Assembly (NCBI GenBank): GCA_017428085.1
Contig: JAFRRP010000009.1
Location: 1 to 64,000, forward strand
DNA from: Clostridia bacterium
GTDB taxonomy: Bacteria > Bacillota > Clostridia > Oscillospirales > Acutalibacteraceae
DNA: 64,000 bases
Reading direction: 5' to 3'
This document shows, one piece after another, positions 1 to 7,992 of this stretch. The notes below the pieces were generated by a model. That model saw nothing but the letters and a program-made list of their open reading frames with translations, was not told the origin of the DNA and did not search any database. The position numbers were made by a program, and so were the translations under genes. Every line of letters starts with the position of its first letter. Position 1 is the stretch's first letter.

Positions 1-320
1 GCTAGTTGCTAGTTGCTAGTTGCTAGTTACTAGCTCAACTTTCCCACTTGATGGATTTACACAAATTGTGAGTTTAGCGAGCCGACCGCCGGTAGCGCGG
101 CACCTCAGTGCCGCTATAGGCGCAAACAACTTTTTGTGAATTTCGTGGTCAAATGACGCTTGATCTGTCAAGAAAAAAACTGACATTGCATCAAAAATTG
201 TTTCAAAGGTAACATGTGTCAAGATCGGCACTGAGGTGCCGCGCTACCGGGTTGGCCCGACAAATCCCCGTTTGATGATGTGGGAAAGTTGAGTTACTAG
301 CCACTAGTCACTAGCCACTA
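1..320. repeat. Heptamer-bounded inverted intergenic element
   Basis: The left part (1-35) is four perfect copies of GCTAGTT followed by a degenerate copy; the right part (296-320) is ACTAGCC, ACTAGTC, ACTAGCC, ACTA in inverted orientation. Just inside are CAACTTTCCCAC (36-47) and its exact reverse complement (280-291), so most of the stretch can fold back on itself, with a second nested inverted element at 93-246. The right arm follows the stop codon of the PHP gene and reads in that gene's sense direction. The left arm is cut by the window edge and, by the rule seen elsewhere, should follow a plus-strand gene ending just outside. I see no convincing gene here. Confidence 0.75.
93..246. repeat. 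MITE-like element with hairpin termini
   Basis: The left terminus (93-115) is TAGC followed by a perfect hairpin GCGGCAC, loop CTCA, GTGCCGC. The right terminus (226-246) is the same sequence inverted, lacking two outer bases. The roughly 110 bp between them is AT-rich and non-coding. Two other full copies occur at 62032-62177 and 63621-63775, with the same ends but unrelated interiors. I see no clear target-site duplication. Confidence 0.7.
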
Positions 321-331
321 ATATCCTACCA

Positions 332-1006
332 TCATTTCTCCGGTTTGTAAATAGGGATCGGGGTAAAATCCTGTGAACGCAGCACGTCCAGCAGGTCGGC
401 GTTGTTTTTGATGGGCTTTTGCGTGACGATGCCGCCGTGGGCGTCGTCAAGGGCGTGGCAGTCGCCGCCGCTGACGATCAGCTTGCCGGTCTCCTTCGCC
501 CACGCCGCCGCGCGCTCGTTGGCCTCTTTCTTCGTGTGGCCGTTCCAGATCTCGATGCCGTCGATATAGTCCGGGGCGCAGCGGTGGATGTAGGGCCGGT
601 AGGGGTGCGCCTGGAACAGCAGGTACCCGGCCTTCTGCGTTTCTTCATACCGCTTTTTCATGCCCCACCGCAGCATATTCGGCTGCTTCAGCAGCCAGTC
701 CTCCTCCACCCCGTAGATCAGGTAGTCGTTGCCGGTGGCGTAGTGGCGCAGCTCCATGCCCAGCAGCACGGTGAAATCGTCGCCGCCGTGATCCTTCAGC
801 TCCCGGTAGGCGGTGAGATAGAACTCCGCCATTTCGTCCGCGCGGAACAGCTTTCTGCCCCAAAAGGTCATGGGGCTGTAGTGGTCGGTCAGCACCAGTC
901 CGCTGTAGCCCAGGCCGGCGTACATCTTCACCAGCTCCTTCGGCTCGGTTTTCGCGCACAGGGAGACCGTTCCCGTGTGGCAGTGCATTTCATATTTATA
1001 TTCCAT
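332..1006 (-). CDS. PHP-domain metal-dependent phosphoesterase
   Basis: A 224-residue PHP-domain protein, predicted to hydrolyse a phosphoester using bound metal ions in the cytoplasm. Visible metal-ligand motifs are MHCHTG near residue 7, LTDHYSP near 40, FQAHPYR near 130 and SGGDCH near 180, in the usual PHP order. The start is supported by AAGGAAG seven bases upstream of ATG. It has no signal peptide. Its stop is followed by an inverted heptamer array. The substrate is unknown: PHP proteins include histidinol phosphatases, nucleotide 3',5'-phosphatases and polymerase-associated domains, and the neighbourhood does not discriminate. Confidence 0.85.
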   Translation of the reverse strand: MEYKYEMHCHTGTVSLCAKTEPKELVKMYAGLGYSGLVLTDHYSPMTFWGRKLFRADEMAEFYLTAYRELKDHGGDDFTVLLGMELRHYATGNDYLIYGVEEDWLLKQPNMLRWGMKKRYEETQKAGYLLFQAHPYRPYIHRCAPDYIDGIEIWNGHTKKEANERAAAWAKETGKLIVSGGDCHALDDAHGGIVTQKPIKNNADLLDVLRSQDFTPIPIYKPEK

Positions 1007-1036
1007 CAGACGCTTCCTTTTGCCGCCTCTCTTTTT

Positions 1037-1196
1037 ACTGCTCCACCAATTAATACCTGAAGGTTTCTGCTTGTCTTAACGCCGGAATACGGCGTCAGAA
1101 ATCCTCGACAGGCGACAGCCTGCCTTGCGGTTTCTTCCTTGTCTTCCGACGTTAATCCGGCGCATAAATGATTCACGTTTTAATTGGTGGAGCAGT
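1037..1196. repeat. Inverted-repeat element with 17-bp perfect ends
   Basis: ACTGCTCCACCAATTAA (1037-1053) is repeated exactly in inverted orientation at 1180-1196. Shorter imperfect complementarity (AACGCCGG against CCGACGTTAA-type sequence) lies inside the ends. The element fills the space between the hemolysin-III gene and the PHP gene. Only one copy is in this window, so mobility cannot be judged; a large hairpin transcript is equally possible. Confidence 0.65.
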
Positions 1197-1214
1197 AGAA
1201 GTGCTTGCGGCTTG

Positions 1215-1919
1215 TCAGATACAGTATTTGAAAATGGCGATAAAGTGCAGCACCGATCCCGCAAGGATAAAAATATGAAAGACCGAATGACAGTATTTAT
1301 ATCTCTTCTTTTCCAACACATAAAATATCATACCGAAGGTGTACACCAGCCCGCCCGCGATCAGCAGGATGATGAATTCCCGGCTGAACACCGCGTGCAG
1401 GTCCCGCACCGTGGAAAGGACGCTCCACCCCGCAAGGAAATACGCGCCGTAGGAGATGACGCCGTATTTTTTGAAATCGATGGCGGTAAAGACGATCCCC
1501 ACCACGGAAACCGCGCACACCGCGCCGAAAGCAATCCACGCCTTTACCGGCGCGTGCTCCTTCAGCCCCGTCAGCGCCACGGGCGCAAAGCTGCCGACGA
1601 TCAATCCGTATATATCGCAGTGGTCGATCACCTGCATAACGCGTTTGCCCTTTCCCGCCCGGTGGGGGTTCAGCCCGTGATAGACGCTGGAAACCACGTA
1701 GACCACCATCATGGACAGGCCGTACGCCACGCCGGAAATGACGCCGGGGATATTGTTGTGCAGCGCGGCAAAAACCGCGCAGACCACCAGCACGGACAAC
1801 GCGAACGCGCCGCCGACAATATGGGTGATCATATTGAACAGCTCCTCATGATGGGTATAATCCGGCAGGGTCCTGTCCGCCAGCGCCGTTCGCGGCGTTT
1901 TTAATCTTGAAATAACCAT
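1215..1919 (-). CDS. Hemolysin III / PAQR-family membrane protein
   Basis: A 234-residue integral membrane protein of the HlyIII/PAQR family, with about seven hydrophobic segments and the family features EELFNMITHIVGG at the first helix, SSVYHGL after helix three, a VIDHCDIYGL segment, and a C-terminal histidine stretch (YCHSVFHIFILAGSVLHF). Those His and Asp residues match the family's metal site. The start at 1919 follows GGAG with a good spacer; an upstream in-frame ATG at 2000 lacks a site and lies beyond the promoter. It is transcribed divergently from the XRE regulator. Despite the name, haemolytic activity is rarely shown; a hydrolase or lipid-related function is possible. Confidence 0.87.
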   Translation of the reverse strand: MVISRLKTPRTALADRTLPDYTHHEELFNMITHIVGGAFALSVLVVCAVFAALHNNIPGVISGVAYGLSMMVVYVVSSVYHGLNPHRAGKGKRVMQVIDHCDIYGLIVGSFAPVALTGLKEHAPVKAWIAFGAVCAVSVVGIVFTAIDFKKYGVISYGAYFLAGWSVLSTVRDLHAVFSREFIILLIAGGLVYTFGMIFYVLEKKRYKYCHSVFHIFILAGSVLHFIAIFKYCI

Positions 1920-1968
1920 TATTTTTCTCCAATCTCTGTGGATTTTTCTTCCCGAAAGGGTTGCCCGT

Positions 1969-1997
1969 ATTATAGCCGCCGCCGTTTTTCCGGTAAA
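1969..1997 (-). promoter_or_regulatory. Promoter for the hemolysin III-like gene
   Basis: On the minus strand this reads TTTACC, 17 bases, TATAAT, about 50 bp upstream of the 1919 start. It forms a divergent promoter region with the plus-strand promoter at 2041-2069. Confidence 0.75.
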
Positions 1998-2040
1998 CAC
2001 CCGATCAGTGGAATTAACTCTACTATCGGTAGAAGCGCTC

Positions 2041-2069
2041 TTGACGGATCATTCCGCTTCTAGTAAAAT
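2041..2069 (+). promoter_or_regulatory. Promoter for the XRE regulator / HAD operon
   Basis: TTGACG, a 17-base spacer, then TAAAAT. It lies 25 bp upstream of the XRE start, with a purine-rich GGAGGGGGAG ribosome site in between. AGAAGCGCTC before it and CATTCCGCTTCT within it form a loose dyad that could be an operator. Confidence 0.78.
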
Positions 2070-2094
2070 AAAGGAAGAGGAGGGGGAGTAAAGC

Positions 2095-2439
2095 TTGACA
2101 GAACAGGAATTCAGAAGCCGGCTGACGGCAAACCTGATAAAATACCGGAAGCTGAACGGTCTGACGCAGTTGGAGCTGGCGGATTGCCTTAATTATTCGG
2201 ATAAATCCGTTTCCAAATGGGAGCGCGGCGACGGTATGCCGGATGTGTTCGTGCTGGCGCGCATTGCGCTGCTGTATGGAATCAGCGTGTCGGAGCTGAT
2301 CGGCGAGACCGACAAAAGCAAAAAGACCGCCGAGCTGGAAAAAGCGCTGGATAAAAGCGAGAAGGCCCGTGAAAAGGCCAGAAAAAAAGTGGAGAAGCGC
2401 GCCGGAAAACAGAAAAAGAAGGAGCGTAAAAACGCATGA
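2095..2439 (+). CDS. XRE-family helix-turn-helix regulator
   Basis: A 114-residue DNA-binding protein. Residues 10-66 are a Cro/C1-type HTH (KLNGLTQLELADCLNYSDKS, then VSKWERGDGMPD), the class that typically ends with a SELIGE-like segment. From residue 75 the protein is a highly charged Lys/Glu/Ala-rich helix likely to form a coiled coil and help dimerisation. The start is TTG, set by the GGAGGGGGAG site six bases upstream; no ATG fits. Its ATGA overlap with the HAD gene shows co-transcription. Because it is divergent from the hemolysin-III gene, it may regulate that gene or itself. Confidence 0.85.
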   Translation: MTEQEFRSRLTANLIKYRKLNGLTQLELADCLNYSDKSVSKWERGDGMPDVFVLARIALLYGISVSELIGETDKSKKTAELEKALDKSEKAREKARKKVEKRAGKQKKKERKNA

Positions 2440-3065
2440 GGCACTTTATCTGGGATTTCGACGGCATGCTGTTCGACACCTACCCCCACACGCTGGCTGC
2501 CTTTTGCGAGGCCTGCCGGCGGTTCGGCGTGCCGTACCGGGAAGAGGAGGTCTTTGCCCATCTGAAAATCACCGTGTGGGACGCGCTGCGATACTACGGC
2601 TTCGACGAGGCCATGACCGCCGCGTTTTATGCGATCGAAAACGACCTCGATTTCCTTCCCCGCGGCAAACCATACCCCATGATACCGCAAATTCTTGAAC
2701 ATATTGTGAACAACGGCGGAAAAAATTATTTATATTCCCATCGGGACAAGGTGGCGGTCCGCTATCTGGAAATCTACGGGCTGGCACCGTTCTTCGCCGA
2801 CGCGGTGACGCGGGAAAACGGTTTTCCCCACAAGCCCGCGCCGGACGCCGTCGAGTACCTGATCGCAAAGCATCAGCTTGACAAATCCGACTGCCTGATG
2901 CTGGGGGATCGGCTGATCGACGTGGGCTCCGGCATTAACGCAGGCGTTCATACCCTTTTGTTTGACGAGTTCGGCGACCTGCCGCCCGCCGACTGCGACT
3001 ACCGCTGCCGCACCACGGAGGAGCTGTATGAGCTGGTGGCAAAGCTGACGACAGCGCAGCCGTAA
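2436..3065 (+). CDS. HAD-superfamily phosphatase (phosphoglycolate phosphatase-like)
   Basis: A 209-residue cytoplasmic HAD hydrolase. Motif I is DFDGMLFDT (nucleophile Asp7, acid/base Asp9), motif II is a Ser/His region near LYSHRD, motif III is the Lys in PHKPAPDAV, and motif IV is LMLGDRLIDVGSG. An alpha-helical cap lies between motifs I and II, as in subfamily IA enzymes such as Gph and YjjG-like nucleotidases. It overlaps the XRE gene by four bases. The substrate cannot be read from sequence. Its stop is followed by AGTCGTC-type heptamers. Confidence 0.85.
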   Translation: MRHFIWDFDGMLFDTYPHTLAAFCEACRRFGVPYREEEVFAHLKITVWDALRYYGFDEAMTAAFYAIENDLDFLPRGKPYPMIPQILEHIVNNGGKNYLYSHRDKVAVRYLEIYGLAPFFADAVTRENGFPHKPAPDAVEYLIAKHQLDKSDCLMLGDRLIDVGSGINAGVHTLLFDEFGDLPPADCDYRCRTTEELYELVAKLTTAQP

Positions 3066-3073
3066 ATGGATCC

Positions 3074-3280
3074 AGTCGTCAGTATTTAGTTGTTAGTCGT
3101 TAGAAGTCCTCCGGACGATCCTATGAAAAACAACATTTCCAACGACTGCGGCGCAAAGCGCCGCTTCTAACGACTAACGACTGTTTGTCTATCTCGCAAG
3201 AAAAAAGTTGCAGACGAAAAACCTCCGTCTGCAACTATATGCTGAAAAACTAAAAACTAACGACTAACGACTAACGACTG
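3074..3280. repeat. Heptamer arrays behind two convergent genes
   Basis: After the HAD stop come AGTCGTC, AGTATTT, AGTTGTT and AGTCGTT (3074-3101), then a GC hairpin (GCGGCGC/GCGCCGC type, about 3148-3164) and the inverted copies CTAACGA, CTAACGA, CTG (3167-3183). A second array, three CTAACGA units plus CTG (3257-3280), is next to the M28 peptidase stop and reads AGTCGTT in that gene's sense direction. All units keep a strict 7-bp period. Confidence 0.78.
3201..3235 (-). terminator. Rho-independent terminator of the M28 peptidase gene
   Basis: A perfect 10-bp stem GTTGCAGACG / CGTCTGCAAC (3207-3216 with 3226-3235) and a 9-base loop is followed on the minus strand by six T residues (3201-3206). 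Confidence 0.88.
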
Positions 3281-3285
3281 AAAAC

Positions 3286-4617
3286 TCAATGGTTCACTCC
3301 GTTATATCCGTGCTCCTCCTGGAACTTCCCGATCTTGTCGATCACGCCCAGGATCACCTCAAAGCCCTTGCCTACGGTTTCGGGGGTAAAGCGCTCCGGG
3401 CGGTCGCGGAAGGTGTGGTAATAGTAGGTCAGCACCGGGTTCTGCGCCGCGAAGGTGACGGATTTGATCCCCGCCCGCGTCATGGGGGTGCTGTCGCAGC
3501 CGCCCACGGGATTGTGGATCGCCGGACGGCCCTTGACGTTTTCGATGTTCAGCTCTTTGAAGGTATCTTTGAACATCTGCTCCAGGTCCTTGTCGAAGCG
3601 GGTGAACTGCCAGTCGTCCTTGATGACCACCTCAAAATAGCCATCGTCCGCGATGGCGTCGATATTGATGTTCCAGGCATTCTGCAGGATCTCCTCGCCC
3701 CTGTGCTCTTTGGCAAAGGCCATGGAGCCGCGCAGGCCGGCTTCCTCGCTGCCGGTACACAGGGTGACGATGCGGCAGTTTTTCGGTTTTTTCTCCGGGT
3801 GGTCGCGGTAGTATTCGGCTACGGTGTAGGCCAGCGCCACGCCGGTGGCGTCGTCCATGGCGCCGGGGGAGGCCACTTCCTCCTTGGGGTCGTTCCACTG
3901 GATCAGGAATACGCTGCCCAGGGCGGTGATCACGGGCAGCACCAGCATGACCAGCGAGAACGGGTAGAAAAACCGGGACTGGAAGACGGGCTTGCACCAG
4001 CTGAAAAAGCCGGAATACAGCATCGTCATAAACAGCGAGATCACCGAGGCCACGATGTAGCAGGCGGCGCTGAAGCCCACCTTGATGTAGATGGGGATGA
4101 TGCCGCGCCAGATGTTGTTCTTGCGGTTATAGTAGGTGCGTTCGGAATGCTTCCAGTTCCACGAGGTATCGGTGTGGCCGGAAAGGATCACGGTGTAGTC
4201 GTATTTGCCGTCCTCCGGCAGCAGTTCGCCGTAGACGTTCTGGGATTTCTTCTGCCGGAACAGGCGGTCGAACCACGTATGATACAGAAAAACGGAGCTG
4301 ATGATCCACGCCCAGCTGAGAATGACGAAGAAAGCGATGGGGAACCACAGGAAGGGCCATAAGCGGGCGGGGTACATCATCAAGCTGACTCCCACGCTGA
4401 TCCATCCGATAAAGGGGATGCCGCCGATGGAGGCGCGGGGGTAAACGGCGAACGGCTCCTTGCGGGTCTTCAGCCCGATGCCCTTCATCTTTTCTTCCAT
4501 GTAGTCGGCAAACTGTTTTTCGTTGGCGCCGCCGGGCAGACGGGGGCCGATCCCGTTGGCGGCGTGGCACACGATATCATACGCGTTTTTAACGTATTTG
4601 CTGAATTCTTTTCTCAT
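3286..4617 (-). CDS. M28-family zinc metallopeptidase with membrane segments
   Basis: A 443-residue aminopeptidase-type M28 protein. The co-catalytic zinc ligands are visible: His in LSGHTDTSW, bridging Asp in GAMDDATGV, the catalytic Glu pair in CTGSEEAGLRGS, Asp in GGCDSTPMTRAG and His in YYYHTFRD. Unusually, hydrophobic helices interrupt the fold: two near residues 75-130 and two or three near 190-245, so the enzyme is membrane-anchored. The start at 4617 has AGGAG eight bases upstream; an in-frame ATG at 4650 lies within the promoter. No lead signal peptide is visible. It has its own promoter and terminator. Confidence 0.85.
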   Translation of the reverse strand: MRKEFSKYVKNAYDIVCHAANGIGPRLPGGANEKQFADYMEEKMKGIGLKTRKEPFAVYPRASIGGIPFIGWISVGVSLMMYPARLWPFLWFPIAFFVILSWAWIISSVFLYHTWFDRLFRQKKSQNVYGELLPEDGKYDYTVILSGHTDTSWNWKHSERTYYNRKNNIWRGIIPIYIKVGFSAACYIVASVISLFMTMLYSGFFSWCKPVFQSRFFYPFSLVMLVLPVITALGSVFLIQWNDPKEEVASPGAMDDATGVALAYTVAEYYRDHPEKKPKNCRIVTLCTGSEEAGLRGSMAFAKEHRGEEILQNAWNINIDAIADDGYFEVVIKDDWQFTRFDKDLEQMFKDTFKELNIENVKGRPAIHNPVGGCDSTPMTRAGIKSVTFAAQNPVLTYYYHTFRDRPERFTPETVGKGFEVILGVIDKIGKFQEEHGYNGVNH

Positions 4618-4648
4618 CGCTTTTCTCCTGTTTTTTCTGAATACAATC

Positions 4649-4677
4649 ATTGTATGCTATCGGCGTCGGAAAAGCAA
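4649..4677 (-). promoter_or_regulatory. Promoter for the M28 peptidase gene
   Basis: The minus strand reads TTGCTT, 17 bases, TACAAT. The -10 covers the upstream in-frame ATG of the peptidase, which supports the later start at 4617. Confidence 0.7.
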
Positions 4678-4727
4678 GTGTTTTACAAAAAATTCATGAT
4701 TTGTTTTATTTCGGAAAGGTGAACGAT

Positions 4728-5543
4728 ATGGTACAGGATATCGGAAAAACGTTTTACAACCGTTATCTGCCGGACGCCCAGGCGTGGGCGGAGGATGCGG
4801 TGATCTGTTTCCGGGAGAACGCCGTGCTGCTGGCGCAGCGGGAAGGCGGGATCGTTTTCCCCGCGGCGGGGGAGGCCGGCGGCGCGGGCGCGTATCTCTT
4901 TACGGTGGGGGACCGGCGGTATTTTCTCGGGGAGGCGGAGCCCTTCGGCGATTACGCGTACCGGGAGGTCTCCGTGCTGCGGCGATCCGCCCCGCGGGAG
5001 ACGGTCTTTGCCGGGGTGACGGCGCTGCACCTGTACCGCTGGTACCGGGACAACCGCTTCTGCGGGCGCTGCGGCAAGCCCATGCGGCACAGCGTTACGG
5101 AGCGCGCCATGGTATGCGATTGCGGCAACACGGTCTATCCCGCCATCGCCCCGGCGGTGATCGTGGGCGTGGTCAGCGGGGACAGGATCTGCCTGACGAA
5201 GTACAACCGGGGCTACGCCAACTGGGCGCTGGTGGCGGGCTACACGGAGATCGGCGAAACGCCGGAGCAGACCGTGGCCCGGGAAGTGAGGGAGGAGACC
5301 GGTCTTGCCGTCAAAAATATCGTGTATTACAAATCCCAGCCCTGGGGGCTCAGCGGCAGCCTGCTGCTGGGGTTCTTCTGCGAGGCGGACGGCGGCGATG
5401 AGATCACGGTCGATCACAGCGAACTGAAGGAGGCCCGCTGGTTCTCCCCGGAGGAGATCGACTTCCCGGACGACCGGTTTTCCCTCACCCGGGAGATGAT
5501 CGCCCGGTTCCGTTCCGGCGCGTGGCGGGAAACGATGTTATAA
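4728..5543 (+). CDS. nudC: NudC-type Nudix NAD(H) diphosphatase
   Basis: A 271-residue cytoplasmic Nudix hydrolase. An N-terminal divergent domain is followed by a zinc ribbon (FCGRCGKPM with CDCGN, near residues 120-145) and the Nudix box GYTEIGETPEQTVAREVREE near 185-207, with the downstream SQPWGLSGSLLLGF that resembles the SQPWPFP specificity motif of NudC. Family members split NADH into NMNH and AMP and remove NAD caps from RNA. The start at 4728 follows GAAAGGTG; a longer in-frame start at 4650 lacks a site. The usual Pro-Phe-Pro after SQPW is Gly-Leu-Ser, so specificity may differ. Confidence 0.85.
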   Translation: MVQDIGKTFYNRYLPDAQAWAEDAVICFRENAVLLAQREGGIVFPAAGEAGGAGAYLFTVGDRRYFLGEAEPFGDYAYREVSVLRRSAPRETVFAGVTALHLYRWYRDNRFCGRCGKPMRHSVTERAMVCDCGNTVYPAIAPAVIVGVVSGDRICLTKYNRGYANWALVAGYTEIGETPEQTVAREVREETGLAVKNIVYYKSQPWGLSGSLLLGFFCEADGGDEITVDHSELKEARWFSPEEIDFPDDRFSLTREMIARFRSGAWRETML

Positions 5544-5596
5544 CATACGTTTTCGTTGCGGCGGCAACCTCCTATACAATTGATTTCAAAGCCCTC

Positions 5597-5639
5597 TTGA
5601 CAAGATCCGTTTATTGTGGTAAACTGACAATGCAGTTTA
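5597..5639 (+). promoter_or_regulatory. blaI-like promoter with overlapping operator dyad
   Basis: TTGACA (5597-5602), 17 bases, TAAACT (5620-5625). The dyad TAAACTG, six bases, CAGTTTA (5620-5639) starts exactly at the -10 box. BlaI/MecI repressors bind such dyads and autoregulate, so this is probably the operator of the following pair. The 20-bp dyad is a perfect 7-bp inverted repeat. Confidence 0.8.
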
Positions 5640-5671
5640 TTTGAGTAAACCAATCGTCGGGAGGGTTTTTT

Positions 5672-6034
5672 ATGGTCGATTTTGAGCTTGGCGCGGCGCA
5701 GGAGCGTTTTGCGGATCTGGTTTGGGCAAACGAGCCTATCGCATCCGGCGCGCTGGTCAAGCTGTGTGAAAAGGAGCTGTATTGGAAAAAGCCCACCACC
5801 TACACCGTATTGAGGAAGCTCTGCGAAAAAGGGCTGCTGCAGAATCAAAACGGGACCGTTACTTCTCTGGTCTCCCGTGAAGAATTCTACGCGGCAAAAA
5901 GCGAACAGGTCGTCAAGGAGTCCTACCGGGGCTCCCTGCCTGCTTTCGTCGCTGCGTTCGTTTCCCATAAGGATCTGACGGCGCAGGAAGCGGACGAGAT
6001 CCAGAAAATGATCGACGGTTTTAAGGAGACGTGA
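5672..6034 (+). CDS. BlaI/MecI-family transcriptional repressor
   Basis: A 120-residue winged-helix regulator. The N-terminal 75 residues carry the BlaI-type recognition region (KPTTYTVLRKLCEKGLL, followed by a wing with NGTVTSLVSREEFYAA). The C-terminal helices (FVAAFVSHKDLTAQEADEIQ) form the dimerisation region where family members are cleaved by their sensor protease. It is preceded by a promoter/operator dyad and followed two bases later by a BlaR1-like gene, the classical arrangement. The target is likely its own operon; a beta-lactamase is not present nearby. Confidence 0.9.
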   Translation: MVDFELGAAQERFADLVWANEPIASGALVKLCEKELYWKKPTTYTVLRKLCEKGLLQNQNGTVTSLVSREEFYAAKSEQVVKESYRGSLPAFVAAFVSHKDLTAQEADEIQKMIDGFKET

Positions 6035-6036
6035 AT

Positions 6037-7929
6037 ATGAGCGCGGTTTTCCTGAAACTACTGAATATGAGCGTTACGGCAAGCTATATGATCCTTGCCG
6101 TTCTTGTGCTGCGGATATGTATGAAAAGAGCGCCGAAATGGATCTCCTGCCTGCTTTGGGGGCTTGTGGGGATCCGGCTGGCGTGCCCGGTTACGGTCAA
6201 AAGCAGCTTCAGTTTGGTCCCCGGCGGCGCTGTGGTTTCGCAGGAGATCGCCGCGTCGCGGTACAGGGCCGTTGATCCGGGCGGCGGCGCCGTCAGTGAA
6301 GCGGCCGGCCCGGTCCTTTCCTCCGCCTTGGAGCCGCAAACCGGCGCAGGCGCGCATCCGACGGACGTCCTCATTACGGCGGCGGCGGTCGTGTGGCTGG
6401 TCGGCGTGATCGTGATGCTCGTCTATGCGCTGGCAAGCTACCTGAAACTGAAAAAAACCGTGTCGACGGCGGTCCCGTCGCGGGAGGGCGTCATGGTGTG
6501 CGATGAGATCGCCTCGCCGTTCCTTTTCGGTTTGATCAGACCGACGATCTATGTGCCCGCCGCCCTGCGGGAAGAAACGCTGCGAAACGTGATCGAACAC
6601 GAAACGGCGCATTTCAAACGGGGCGACCATCTGTGGAAGCCGCTGGCGTATCTGCTGCTGGCGGTATATTGGTTCAACCCGCTTTGCTGGGTCGCCTATG
6701 TGCTGTTGTGTCGGGATATCGAATCCGCCTGCGACGAAAAGGTGATCCGCCATAAGAATAAAGCGGAGCTTGCGGCGTATTCGCAAGCGCTTCTCGATTG
6801 CAGCGTTTCGGAAAAACACATTTCCGCCTGCCTGCCGGCGTTCGGCGAGGTCGGGGTCAAGCAGCGGATCAGGGGCGTGCTCAATTATAAAAAACCGGCG
6901 GGGCGGGTCGTATTGGCCGCCGCCGTACTGTGTGCGGTCGTTTGCGTCTGCCTGATGACGGACCCGGTCGCCTCCGCCAAGTCCTTCGCGTTCCCGGCGG
7001 ACGTCACAGAAGCGACGGTCACCCATATCCTCGAAGGGCAGACGGAAGAACGCCGGGTCCGGGGAGAGACGATGCAGCAATTGAACGCATGGCTTTCCGG
7101 CCTGCATTGCAAAGAAAAAACCTTCGCGCCGGGCAAAACGCCGGGCGACGCGAACGGCGGCGAGACCTACGTGATCACGGCAAGCTCCTCCGACGGAAAC
7201 GTGCGGTACAGCTATATCAAAAACGGAGAAACCGATTGCTGGCTGCTGGCGGACGGGGGTTGGTACGCCGTACAGAAGCCCGGCGATCCGCCCGTGGCGT
7301 TCGGCGAAGCGCATCCGTCTGCAAAAAAAGCCGATGACGGCGTGATCCCGCCGCAGCCGGCAACAACGGAACCGGACGCAGCGGTTCCGAAAGCGGAAAA
7401 AACGCCCGCCGCTTCCGCAAAAAGCGTATCCGCACCCGCGGAAACAACGACCGCGCCGAACGTACCCGCGAGCAGCAACACTGCGCAAAGACAGACGAGC
7501 GCCGCGCAGGCGGCAGAGGAAAGCGACGGGCAGGAGCAGTTCGACGTCCGCGAAGTGATCGATATCCCGCTGCCGGTGATCTCCTTATACGGCGACGGGC
7601 AGGAGCAGATCGACGACGGTGACGACGCGGAAACGGTTACGCTGCCTGTATATTCCGTCGGCAACGGCGATTTCGCCGATAAGGCCGTACGTTACGTTTT
7701 CAACAGCGAAGAGATGAACGACGACAGCGGCGCGGAGGCGTCGGACGGTTACTGCGTTCTGGAAAATAACGGCGCGGGCAGAGTGACGGTACAGGTCGGG
7801 AACGATCTGTATACGGTTTACGGCGAGAAGGATTATACGGGCAGCTGGCGCGTTGATTCCTATGAATATCACGCGGGCGCCGTTCAGGACGCGGAAAGCG
7901 GCGATCCGGCGACTGAGGAAGACGATTGA
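6037..7929 (+). CDS. BlaR1-like M56 family sensor metallopeptidase
   Basis: A 630-residue membrane protein. Helices lie at roughly residues 12-33, 35-55, 110-135 and 285-305. The cytoplasmic zinc protease motif is IEHETAHFKRGD (HExxH near residue 188) with the downstream SACDEKVI. Unlike true BlaR1 there is no penicillin-binding sensor domain: after the last helix comes a roughly 100-residue segment, a Pro/Thr/Ala-rich linker (about 430-500) and an acidic C-terminal domain rich in GDGQEQ-like units. ATG at 6037 is preferred over GTG at 6031 because AAGGAG is eight bases upstream of it. The stimulus is unknown, presumably extracytoplasmic. Confidence 0.87.
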   Translation: MSAVFLKLLNMSVTASYMILAVLVLRICMKRAPKWISCLLWGLVGIRLACPVTVKSSFSLVPGGAVVSQEIAASRYRAVDPGGGAVSEAAGPVLSSALEPQTGAGAHPTDVLITAAAVVWLVGVIVMLVYALASYLKLKKTVSTAVPSREGVMVCDEIASPFLFGLIRPTIYVPAALREETLRNVIEHETAHFKRGDHLWKPLAYLLLAVYWFNPLCWVAYVLLCRDIESACDEKVIRHKNKAELAAYSQALLDCSVSEKHISACLPAFGEVGVKQRIRGVLNYKKPAGRVVLAAAVLCAVVCVCLMTDPVASAKSFAFPADVTEATVTHILEGQTEERRVRGETMQQLNAWLSGLHCKEKTFAPGKTPGDANGGETYVITASSSDGNVRYSYIKNGETDCWLLADGGWYAVQKPGDPPVAFGEAHPSAKKADDGVIPPQPATTEPDAAVPKAEKTPAASAKSVSAPAETTTAPNVPASSNTAQRQTSAAQAAEESDGQEQFDVREVIDIPLPVISLYGDGQEQIDDGDDAETVTLPVYSVGNGDFADKAVRYVFNSEEMNDDSGAEASDGYCVLENNGAGRVTVQVGNDLYTVYGEKDYTGSWRVDSYEYHAGAVQDAESGDPATEEDD

Positions 7930-7992
7930 CCGCCACTGAAAAAGAAATACGTTTCTTGGAATAGGATTTATGAAAAAAGAGAGGAACCAAAA

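Noticed and set aside
16..231. 71-codon minus-strand open frame at the left edge
   Set aside because: It lies wholly in the nested inverted repeats, has no ribosome site and no protein-like pattern.
3289..4362. Long plus-strand frame opposite the M28 peptidase
   Set aside because: It is antisense to a gene with clear zinc ligands and is rich in His, Gly, Val and Arg as expected from the complement of GC-rich codons. Similar long antisense frames opposite purL, purF, the beta-helix gene, mutS2 and the MFS gene were rejected for the same reason.
6037..7929. Beta-lactam resistance locus
   Set aside because: Despite BlaI/BlaR1-like proteins, no beta-lactamase or penicillin-binding protein gene adjoins and the sensor lacks the penicillin-binding domain.
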